A stretch of DNA of 64,000 nt from Siphonodentalium dalli (lineage: Eukaryota > Mollusca > Scaphopoda > Gadilida > Siphonodentaliidae): the NCBI GenBank assembly GCA_032622095.1, contig CP136065.1, positions 93,503,343 through 93,567,342 on the forward strand, read 5' to 3'. The stretch's first letter is position 1. The number at the start of each line of letters is the position of its first letter. Under the pieces are notes generated by a model. The model saw only the letters and a program-made list of their open reading frames with translations, was not told the origin of the DNA and did no database searches. The translations under genes and the position numbers were made by a program. Positions 10,207-22,200 of this stretch are shown here, piece by piece.

Positions 10207-13200
10207 GTAGTTATTGTTTCCCCTGTATCTTTGTTATGGGGGGGGGGGGGGTATATTAGGAATCAGCTTATCCATCCATCCGTCTATCTGTACACCTTTG
10301 CATGCAACTTTGTCTGAGCTTGTTTTCCTACAAATTTTGTTGTCAATCTTTTAAAAACATAGCACAGATATTTAGTACCATGGAAACCTGACTTTAATCT
10401 GTGTAACTGATTATGAGCTCAATCGGACTGCTGCTCATAATTTTGTCCAAATTTGTATTCCTTCTGATTTGTTTCAAAAACAGATATGTTAATATGGCAA
10501 TACCCTTAACCCTTTACCCAACAAACCGGCAAAAACCGGCCAAATAAAGCTTCAACAGCCTAAAATATCTTCGGTCTGTCTCAATAGAACCATACAAATA
10601 TGGATATCATTGGAACCGGCTCATTGACCACATTGTGATGGTTACAGTTATGCCCTGTGCCAATGCTTTCTCTTATATATGCGAGTCGACCATAGGTCGC
10701 CTCGCATATATAAGAGAATGCATTGGCCTAAAAAAAATCTTTTTTTTAACACTTTTTACCATTTTTTCTTACATTCTTTAACAATTTTATAATTTTTAAT
10801 GTGTTAAACCAATGCATTCTCTTATATATGCGAGGCGACCTATGGTCGACTCGCATATATAAGAGAATGCATTGGAACAGGGCCGTTCTGTTGGGTAAAG
10901 GGTTAATGGAGCCCGATTGCACTGCAGGGGGTATCATTAGTCCCATTGGGACAGTCACAGCTCTAGTTCACTCAGATAATCATATTTGATGAAACTGCTG
11001 CTGTAACACCTAACAAAATTAATGTTTTATTTCTGAGATCCTCATAAAATAATGGCCATCAGGGTCCTTTTTGTGGCCCACAGAAAATAAAACATTATAA
11101 ATCATTTTGCCACTCGACTTCACAATGCAATGGACAAACAACTGACCATAGATTTAGGTAGACATAGTTCATATTTTATTTTATTTTTCTGGTAATATTA
11201 TGTGATCACTCAGATCCAAGAGACACTATCCCCACCAGTGACAGCCCTGCCACTACTGCACGGAATATTTAAACGACAACACATGAGTGGGGTATGATCT
11301 CAGCTTTAATGCAACATTATAAGCTTGTCCTGCAGATAGCCCATACGCATGGAAAACCAATTAAGCAGAGCCTTCGCTCTGACGAGAAGCCGAAGCAGAG
11401 AACGCTGAAGAAATACTGCTGTACAGCGCAGGCATGAGCATGGCCCGACGAGCTAAGGTACGATTCGGAGCCGGCGCCCAAGAATTGCTATGAGGCGCCC
11501 TAAGCAATAAGCACACACGGCCAACAGGGAGAAGCCCAACGAGTGCGACGCAGGAATGGCAGTAGAGACCACTGGACAGCCCAACTCCCTATGGCTAAGC
11601 ACCGTGGTATGGGCAGGTAACACCAAAGTTACCCCTGCAGGACGCACCAAGGCTGGATCAATGGCACTGATGACACAGCACCTGAAAGGGAAAACAAACA
11701 GCAGCAACGAGATGCAAACACACAGGGCCCTAGGCCCAAAACAAAACAGGCATCACAGAACAATGAATATGGCGTGCCACTCGGGACGCCGAACAAAGCG
11801 GGGCATGGAGCTCCAAGGGGGGGAGGGAGGGAGCGCGATGCATATAATTCAAGAGTGAATTGCTTTTTTCAGTTACCGGAAGGAGGCAGCATTCCGGGCG
11901 GATGTAAAATGCGGACTTTTAAGTTCGGCCGATACGGAACGGATCGTACCGAAAATCCGGAATGTCTGCCGGATGACAGGATCAAAGAACCACATAAATC
12001 ACCCCGAACCTTATCGGCCCTGGGTGCATTATGTGATCACTCAGATCCAAGAGACACTATCCCCACCAGTGACAGCCCTGCCACTACTGCACGGAATATT
12101 TAAACGACAACACATGAGTGGGGTATGATCTCAGCTTTAATGCAACATTATAAGCTTGTCCTGCAGATAGCCCATACGCATGGAAAACCAATTAAGCAGA
12201 GCCTTCGCTCTGACGAGAAGCCGAAGCAGAGAACGCTGAAGAAATACTGCTGTACAGCGCAGGCATGAGCATGGCCCGACGAGCTAAGGTACGATTCGGA
12301 GCCGGCGCCCAAGAATTGCTATGAGGCGCCCTAAGCAATAAGCACACACGGCCAACAGGGAGAAGCCCAACGAGTGCGACGCAGGAATGGCAGTAGAGAC
12401 CACTGGACAGCCCAACTCCCTATGGCTAAGCAACGGCCTGGAATATTACACTCAGGCTACAGTTCGAGAGCACTCTCGAATAAGCATAAGATGACTGCGC
12501 AGTCATAAACATATTAAGCTACTATTGATAAGCCACCCATCAAAGTTACCAGACAGGTTATAACGCTATGGCGACACTACCACTACCACCATCTGCAGGA
12601 CCGCCATAGAGTGCGCAGCACTCCCCCAAACCAGGAGCTCCATGCCCAATTACAGCAATGAAACAGTTAAACCACCGGGAAAACCATAGTGTCAGATGCC
12701 AGGAAGGTCTCCAGGGCGCCCCGGAGACTATTCAGATAGATATTGTTGCCGACGGGGGAGAGATGGATCCCATCTGAACGAAGCGCAAATGGCTGGGTGC
12801 TTGATGCCACGACCCCCGTGATGTAAGACAAAGCCCAACATGCGTTGGATAAAGTCCCGGCGCTGGCGAGCACCAATACTCGGGCGATGGGCGTTGTGCC
12901 AATAGCGGCGCGGGAATACTTGTGACCAAATAAGGGTGCAGTCAGGCAACGATTCATGCACCTATGAAAGTTCCCGCTTAACATTGGCATGTAATGCACG
13001 GTACCCACCGGCTGTGAGGTCGTTCGAGCCAAGCTGGATGATGTGGGTAGGATGCCGAGACTGCGGACAAGCGGCGAGCTCCCGGGCGAACGGGCGTGGA
13101 AATCGCCCCACAGCATCCCACGAGTGCAGATCCATCGAACAGAAGCGCCGTGGCTGGACAGCTGGAGATGTTGGCCAACAGGACGCCGCACAGCACGCTG

Positions 13201-16200
13201 GTGAGCCCAGTAGACGTGGGACGAACCCAAGACCCAGATACTGGCTACTGAAACGAGACTAAGCAGATGTTGAGTGGATGAATCGACGACAAACATCAGA
13301 CCGCCAACGACCCCGGTGGAGGAAGGCATGGTAAGGGGTGCCCAGATCCGCCAGATAGGTAGCACTACCCGAACGAAATGGTGGAAAAGGTTGAAGCAGA
13401 ATGCCGGGAGCGATGAAGCCCCGCGATAAACCCGACGATAGCGTGTTCCGGGAGCGGCCAGGAAACGGCCAAGCGATGCCGGTGTGCGAAAACGAGATAA
13501 GCCTGTATGGCGGTGCGATACGTGCGGTGAGTATATGGCGCCCGGGAGGACGTCAAAAGCAGCGTTACATGTCGACGCAGGTCCACAGGCACCTGGGAAA
13601 TGGTGTTGGCGTTCGGGCGGCGGACAGCGCCAGTTGACGGAAACGTTTCATCTGGAAACGAGAGAGGCTGTCAGCGAGAGCATTATCACGAGACGCGATC
13701 CATGAAGCACGCAAGGAGATGTTGTGAGACAGGAGCAGCAGGACCAGCTGGCGCAACAGGGCCATGAGCGGCTTGCATTTGGAAGTTTGGTAGTTGATGG
13801 CGCGGACCACGGTAATGTTATCACAGTGTAAATGGAGGCGATGATTTCGGAGGCGACGCCCCCAGACGCTGATGCCACTAAGACGGGGAACATCTCGAGG
13901 ACACCCATATTGCGGGTCAGGCCCAAAGCATGCCAAGGAAGGGGCCACGTGCCAAAAGCCCAAAGGCCGTTGAAATAAGCGCCAAAGCCGCCGGACTGAC
14001 CACAAGCGTCCATGTGGAAATTTATGTCGGTATCATGGAGCCAGGTCGCAGAAGGGAAAAGGTAGATCCCATTGAATGACGTGAAGAACTGTAACCACGT
14101 GGCCAGATCGGCACATGCCAGAAGTAATTCGGATTTTGTGATTCGGCTTAGAAAATCCCTGCAGGGCATCAATCAGGCGACGACAAATTGGGCGGCCCGG
14201 ACGAACCGCCTTGCACGCAAATGGTAATGAGCCAATGAGCGACTGTAGTTCACGACCGAGATTTTACGGCAGCGCAAAGCCAGAGAGATTGTGGACTGAA
14301 TAGCTGTGAGCTTCTCAGCAGGGAGACGCACCGTGTTAGCCAACGTATCGAGTGCGAAACCAAGGTAGCAGAGCTTCGAGGTGGGCGAGACCGTTTTATC
14401 ATGAGCAATAGGTACGCCAAGACCAGAGCAAACGCGATGAAACATGTCAAGACTGTCCGAGGCCTGGGACGTGGCTGGCGGACCACAGAACAGGAAGTCA
14501 TCGCAGTAGTACAAGATGTGTGGGTTGCCGGACCGCTGCTTAACAACCCATTCCAAAAATGTTGAGAATTTTTCAAAAGTTGCGCACGACACGCTGCAGC
14601 CGAAAGGTAAGCAGTTGTCGAAATAAAACATGTCGTCCAGTTTAAAACCAAGTTGATCGAAATCGCCCGGGTAGATGCGAAGATTACGATATGCAGCCTC
14701 TAAATCCCTGCGCGCGAGCAATGTCCCGGTCCCAAGGGACCGGATGGTGGCAACAGCAGCGTCAAAACTGGTATATGTGACAGTGAATTCGCGCGGAATA
14801 TGATCATTGAGCGACTGGCCTGCCGGATAGGAGAGGTGATGGATGCGACGGAATGAGTCGGGTTCATGTTTAGGCACCAGTCCAAGCGGCGACACGCGGA
14901 GCGATGGAATTGGACGAGCGCAGAAAGGACCAGCAATGCGACCTTCCTTAAGGATCTTTTCCCGGACGACCTCGGGACGGTCACGAGCAGATTTGAGGTT
15001 CGGAGCGTCAGTTGCATACGCGGGCCAGTATAATGGAGCGGAAAAACCACGAGTAAAACCGAACCGGAGTTCCCGCGCGGCTTGGTGGAGAGGGTACTTC
15101 CTAAGCCACCAACACAAATAGACAAGATTAATGGCGGAAGGGGTGAGCTGGTAGACGTGGCTGGCGACCGTCGCGGGCTGAGCGACGAAAGTCTTGTCCA
15201 TGGGCAGCGGTTGCGGCATGAGGCTCTGAGCAGATGTGTCGAAACGACAGTTTGGCCAGGAGCAGAGGCCGGCGTTGAGTTCAAAACAGACGGGACTGGG
15301 ATGGCCCGGACGCGTGGGGAAAAAAAAAAAAATCTACACACCCGGAGGCACGAACCGGGGGCGGAGTCGGCTGCGGAGGTTGCCGAACATGGGGCGTCAT
15401 GACCAGCAGCCAAATGTTAGGGTCGATGGTCTCCCAAGGAGTAGCTGTATTTTCATCCCACTTCAACCGAAATTGGGGATCGTACACCCGCCAGACAGAT
15501 CCCCCACATTTAGCCGCCGCCCAACGAATGGTGCGCAGGTAACGCAAAAGGGGCTGGGCCGACGATTCAGGGTGAACGTCGAGGTACACCGAAACGAAAG
15601 TGAGAAAAGCATCGGTCCACGAGTCAACAGACGTTATTGGAGCAGCATGCCCGCCTGGCGCAACCAAACCTTAAAATAATTTTTATTTGACTATCTGACA
15701 TTTTGTCAGGCACCAAACAGACATGGTCTGACATTTAGAAATGAGGCCTGACATGTCTATTTTATCACCCATAATAATACCAATTTAAACTAATAATGAT
15801 GTATATCCCCCAATGATGTTCCTCTTCTCAATTATCACTTTTTTTTAATGCAAATCTGCCCCACCTCGACAACATTAAACATACTTGCCGATTTCAATTC
15901 TAAGGTTATAGAAGTCTTCAATTGCTCTGATCCCAGTGGTGTTACTGGATCCATAAATTATGCAATCCAATTTCATTTAACAGCATGCTCTATAAATTTT
16001 TGCAAAATATCACATTACCAGTGATATTTTCATAAAAATACATCAATTTCTCAACCAGACATTATGTCAGACAGTTTCAAAGCAGAGCCTGACAACCTAA
16101 AAAAAATTGAATTTGGTGTCTGACAATTGGCCATATCAGACCACTTATTTTAAGCCTTGGGCGCAACACGGATTCGCCCGGAAGCACGACGCCCCCAGAA

Positions 16201-19200
16201 AATTTTGTCGCGAAGATCGGGAAACGTGAGAGCCAAGGCCATCTGCCGCCGTAGGAATCGGCAAGGGGGCGTCCCAAGGGGAGACCAGCGACGATGGAAA
16301 GCTAAATAAGGCATTACCCGGATCAGTTCTGTCTCTTGCCGGAGCGTTCGGTCGGTGTATCACTGAAGCCACACGCGGCGGCGGAGAGAAGTGGAGCTGT
16401 CATCAGAACTGCGGCGGGGACAGGACGACAAAGGAGACGCTAGTGGTGACCTGGATTCATAGCGCAGAAAACGTCCTGTCGGCGACTAGCCTGGCGACGA
16501 GACTGACGACTGGGCTGACAACGAGGCTGACGAACAGGATCGCGGCCACGAGAATGGGAAATCCGGCCACGAGAGGCGTGGCATCCCCGTCCAGAGCCAC
16601 GAGCAGGCCTGCCACGCGAATGCTGACCACGGCCGCGCACCCGTGAATCAGCCACAGATGACACACTGGCCGAAAACCCGAGAAGAAGGCCTAACACGGC
16701 CACTGGAAGCAGGACCAGCACGAGACGAGCTGGCAGACGCATCCTTGCGACTGCTACGAGACGAACGGTCGCGGGCCCGACCGCGAGATCCTGTACGAAC
16801 CATAGGAGAAATACGGGAATGCCACCGAACGACAAACACAAACAGGGAAAACACGTGCACGACCCACGAAAATAGGTAAGGCCGACGGAACAGGACGCAG
16901 ACAGAGCGCACAAGGAACAAGATGATAGACGAATAAATGAAGGCTGGTGAAGAAACATGGTGACGGATGGAAACAGATAGGAATTGACGACACAACCGAG
17001 CGCGATGCATATAATTCAAGAGTGAATTGCTTTTTTCAGTTACCGGAAGGAGGCAGCATTCCGGGCGGATGTAAAATGCGGACTTTTAAGTTCGGCCGAT
17101 ACGGAACGGATCGTACCGAAAATCCGGAATGTCTGCCGGATGACAGGATCAAAGAACCACATAAATCACCCCGAACCTTATCGGCCCTGGGTGCATTAGA
17201 GTTTTCTTTATAATGAAATAATCGGGGAGTCAGACATTAAGTGGGCCTTTAACATATGAATCAAATATCTGCATCAGATCTTAACAGTAAACATAATCAA
17301 GTCTGCAAATAGTGTGTCTGTCATTTGCAGAATGATCTTCCCAGAGGGTGAATTTAGTGATGCTATCTCAAACCGTGGGCTAGTGTCACCAAACTCACCC
17401 TCTGGTGATCTCATTCTGTTTATGCCTCATCTTCTGGGATGTATCTATAGTCTCAATTTAACATTGTTTTTAGTTACTTTTTCCCTTCTCTTCAGTTTCT
17501 ATATCCCCTAATTTGTAGAAGATAAGATGTAATCAAGGTGACTAATGGGTGAACATCACCAACTTCAACTGGGGAACTTCAATCTGATCCTAGGTCTCCC
17601 ATATAAGTTGAGGAGGTTCCCAGAGGGTGAATTTTGTGATGCTAACACACTTGATGGGATAGCATCACTAAATTCACCCTCTGGGGACCACATTCTGCAA
17701 ATGACAGGCACACTATTTCAAGGCTTGAATATAATGATGATGTTTTCCTTCCCACAGGAGCTGTTGGATATGGCATCCACAGATGATGTACTCACAGTGA
17801 TGCAACTTGTGTTCTCAGGGGCAGATGTATGTATTTTAACAATTATTTCTAGTCCATTAACCCTTTCATGAATGGAGCTGCGCTGGTGCAGCATTAAAGA
17901 TCCTGTGCCAGTGCATTCTCTTATATATGAAAGTCTCCCATAGGGAGCCTCGCATTTATTAGGGAATGCACTGGCTTACAAGGACAAGGTACAAATTGTT
18001 AGCTCATGCATTCTCTTATATATGCGAGGCTCCCAATGGGAGAATTCACTGGCACAGGGTTTTCACAAATTTTCAGGAATCTCCAGTCATGGAAGGGTTA
18101 AAGATGAAAACATGTATATTTCATCTTGTTTAGGCCAAAACAAAAAAGGGTTTTGATTCTCGGGTATAGCCGCGTCTGGAAAAAAGGCCCGCGTTGAACC
18201 ATTTTATTACGATTTTCAAATTTGACCACGCTGTCAATTGATAACACGAAAATGGGAAACTAGAAAACAGAACTTAGTTATGTTTCAAACACCGAATATG
18301 ATAGACATACAATGGTGTATGTGTTGGTATTCAAAAACAGACACTAGGCAACGATAACTACCAGGTATATTGTCACCACAAGGTGCCCAAACCCCAAGTT
18401 TATTGAGTCAAATGTGTTAAAATATTTTGGTATTTTATAAATTCGAAAAGGTAAACGCTAAACAATTCTGCAGACCGGAATGAAATATGGTGCGTATTGG
18501 CGATGTGTATGCTGGTTTAATCATCGATCTACACAATATACGTTGATGGTTTAATATTTGAAGTTGTTATGGCTGGCATGTATTGAGGTACATTATACTT
18601 ATTCAGATACGGCAGAATAAGTAATTCTAGACTTTCTATGAAGATCACTATATATATCTTTTCGTTTGTATTCAATTTCCGTATTTTTATTTGAGTAATT
18701 GAACCGGATATTTAGCTCTGTTTGTTGTTATTAAACATGCTTGTTACGAAACAATATTAAAAACGCAAATATTATCTTCCCATTAAATGTGACAACAGGT
18801 GATAAAACGTTAGTAGACTGGTCCATCTACAATGTTGAGAACGATCTTATTATGGTCATTCTTTATAGTGGAATACATTAGTTTATAAAATGATATCAAA
18901 ACAATGTTCTCCTTACATATTCTTAACCTGGGAAAGTATAACCCATGCTTTAAACTATGGGCATTTATCCCCATAACGAAAATAAAATATAAAAATAAAA
19001 CCCTCATCGATTCTCAAAAAAAATTGCCCGAGAATCAAAACACTTTTTTTTTTGGCCTTAAGAGTAGTTATTTTGTATACTAAACATGAAAATTATCAAT
19101 TCCTTTTAAGTTTGATGAACAATTTTCATATAGCAGAATTTTAAATATGTTAGTGGTGACTGAGAATACGGTTTTCTGAAGATCCTAGAAAGAAGAATAT

Positions 19201-22200
19201 AACTTTGTATTTTTACCTCAAAATGTTTCCATTTTACAGGTACTGTTCACAGCTCCTGCCTCAGATGATACAGGTATAAAACATGAACCTTTTAGCTAAG
19301 ATATATTCTTACTAAGTACAGATCTGTGTGATATATGTCCAAGCCTGCATATAGTATGTCTGACATTTACAGAATGAGGTCTTCATAGGGTGAATGTAGA
19401 GACACTATTCAACAAGTTGGGCTAGCATCACCAAATTCACCCTCTGGGAACCTCATTCTGCTTAGGCATCAACTGCTATGGGAGATCTAGGATCAGATTG
19501 AAGTTCCTCAGTTGATGATGGTGATATTATAAACCTCAATTATACATTTTAGCTTCTTTTATCTCATTAGGAGATATAGAAGCTGAAAAGAATAGAAAAA
19601 GTAATTGAAAACAATGTTAATTTGAGACTATAGATACTTAGCTGAATGTGATCCCCAGAGGAGAATGTGGTGATGCTAACCCGCTGTGTGTGGTAGCATC
19701 ACTATATTCACCCTCTGGGGAGCTCATTCTGCAAATGTCAGACACACTATATCGAGGCTTGTATATGTCCATACAGACCTACTTCATCACACTAGGAGTA
19801 GGTCAACATTCATATAGCCACACAGAAATATATGCCTCAGAACTAGTATATCTAGACTTTTTTTAACACTATCATGCCGATTGAAAATGGCCACAATGTC
19901 AAAGGCCCGGCACCTGACTTCATTGTTTCATTCAGCAGGTTAAAATTGAAGTCCCATTGTTGTGTGATGAAATTTCTAATGGCTGACGTATTAGATCTCA
20001 GATGTACAAACTGTCAGGGGAAAAATGCCATATTTCCCCGCATTAGGGAGAGAGAAAGGAAAATAAACCATGGATTGTAGCGTGAACACTAAATCATGAC
20101 TTGCCAGATGTGAATTTCCATATCTGAGTCATAATAGAAATAATGCTAATTGCAAATTGTCCTGATATTTTAGAATAATAATGCCAATATCTCATTGGAA
20201 ATCATTACAAATGTTTCATCTTCACATTCTATAACTTGTACTCATATTCAGCCTGATCTTTCTCTTGTTCGGTTCTCTCTGAATATTTTTAAGTGCCCGT
20301 TTTGTAAAAATGGGAAGTATTATGTTATTGGTCTGTCCGTCTGTCTGTCCATCCATTTGTTTGTTTTTTTTTTCGTTTCCAGATGATAACTTTAGAAAGT
20401 CTGAACTCAATGAAATGAAATATGGTGTGTGAGTTTTCTAGCCCAAAATACAGGCCAAGTTCGAATTTGGGTTGCGCCTGCAAATTTTCACCAGAGTTAT
20501 GGACCTTTGTTGGAATTACCATGGGCATATTTTGCCATGCCCTAGCGATATTCTTGTTTATTATGATCCACAAAAGTGTTTCTCTATTTTCAGCATTTGA
20601 CATTGCTACTGCAAATGGGCAAACACTTGTGATGGTAAGTATACTTTTGATTACTGAACAGAATCTCCCATTTCAGTTATAACAACTACAACAACTGAAT
20701 GGTTTATTATTCTTCAGCACATGTACCATCAGTCCTGCAATTTGTGTGGTAGTCATTTGTAGATTGAGGTTCCCAGAGGGAGAATTTAGAGATGCTATCC
20801 CTCACAGCATCACCAAATTCACCCGCTGGGAACCTCATTCTGCTTTGCCCTCAACTGCTATTGGTGATCTAGGATCAGATTGAAGTTCTCCAGTTGAAGT
20901 TGGTGATGTCCACCCATTAGTCACCTCGATTATGCATTTTATCTTCTGAAAATTTAATAGGGGATTTTGAAACTGAACAGAAGGGAAAAAGAAACTAAAA
21001 AAATAATGTTAATTTGAGACTATATACTTCCCAGAAGATGAGGCCTAAGCAAAATGGGGCCCTCAGAGGGTGAATTTATTGATGCTAGCCCGCTGTGTGT
21101 GGTAGATTCACTAAATTCACCCTTTGGGGACCTCATTCTCCAAATGACAGACACACTATTTCAAGGTTTGCTCCCATTTTAGTTATAAACAAACACAACT
21201 GAATGGTCTATTCTTCAACATAGGGATCAGGTTCCAACCAGCCCAGAGGTTTCAAATTGGGAGAAGTCACTTCTCCCTGTTTGGTTATTAGGGAGAAGTG
21301 GACTGTTATCCGGGAGAAATAATAATGACTGAAGTTTAATCTACATATCAAAATCACCCTTCTATGATTCCATAAGTATTATACAACACAAGAGCCTATT
21401 TATAGAACCATTATAGTGAGTAAAAAAACCCCAGTAAATATACATTTAATATTCTGTTGGGACATATGTACTGTTATATGAGAGAGAAATCACTTATCCC
21501 TGGGGAAAAAAATAGGGAGAAGTGGTACATTTAATGAGATGTCTCTCAAGTCGCCCTCTGGACTGGTCCCTGCTTCAGCAAAAATAAGCCTTTGAGTCTG
21601 ATTATGTTGTGGTGACATATATAACGTATAGGAATTCTATTATACCTTCAGTTTTATAAACAATCGATTCATTTATATAACTTTGATGTGAAAACATTAA
21701 CAATAAAACTCTTTGTTCCTCATACAAGTTTCCATATATAATTATCTGATAAAATGGGATTTATATTTAGTTGGCCCTAATAATATAATGTTAAATATAA
21801 TAAGCATGTCAAATGGTTCTTTATTTTCAGGAGTTTCTCAGACAAAATAGTGGTGACAGTGAGTAGTTATTCTATCATGTTCTATATTTATATTATCCCA
21901 TATTATCATTTCAGAGTATTTTAATTATTGAAAATCCCTGGCTGATCTCTTTTTGAAGAGTTGTGTTTACTTAATTTTGGAGTTCGAATGAGTTATGTCC
22001 ATTAAACCCTTTTATTACAAATTGGTTTCTCTCATCCAGTTCTGAAAGTAACCAGTGGAAAGGTCTATTATTGATTGACATTACATGGAAGATTGAAGTT
22101 CATATGATATAATTCACTATCTTCTAATCTAATTCTTGTTATTATGCACAAACCTATATCGATGACACTGGATTTCGGTTGTCTAGTACTTAAAGTTTTC

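Larger units (their letters stand above)
11201..17198 (-). mobile_element. Ngaro/DIRS-type tyrosine-recombinase retrotransposon, 6.0 kb, defective
   Basis: Split direct repeats define it. A 201-bp repeat is at 11,831-12,031 and 16,998-17,198; a 401-bp repeat is at 11,201-11,601 and 12,032-12,432. I see no difference between copies. Read on the - strand this is A1 - genes - B1 A2 - 229 bp - B2, the PAT/Ngaro arrangement. Gene order on the - strand is gag-like, RT-RNase H, tyrosine recombinase, SGNH hydrolase. Every gene is interrupted. It lies in the intron between the ArfGAP and ankyrin exons, opposite to ARAP, with TTA at both edges and no longer target duplication, as expected for recombinase integration. 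Confidence 0.92.

Noticed and set aside
10801-10989. Short proteins starting like MLGQCILLYMRGDLWS at several places
   Set aside because: They are readings of the MITE hairpin itself, appear on both strands, and stop at its edges.
12936-13262. Long + strand frames across 11.5-17 kb
   Set aside because: They are the antisense of the retroelement genes in GC-rich sequence; none has a family motif, while the - strand has RT, RNase H, recombinase and hydrolase motifs.
20325-20603. Small ORFs over the gtccgtctgtc tracts
   Set aside because: These are low-complexity readings of the dispersed mollusc-style repeat.
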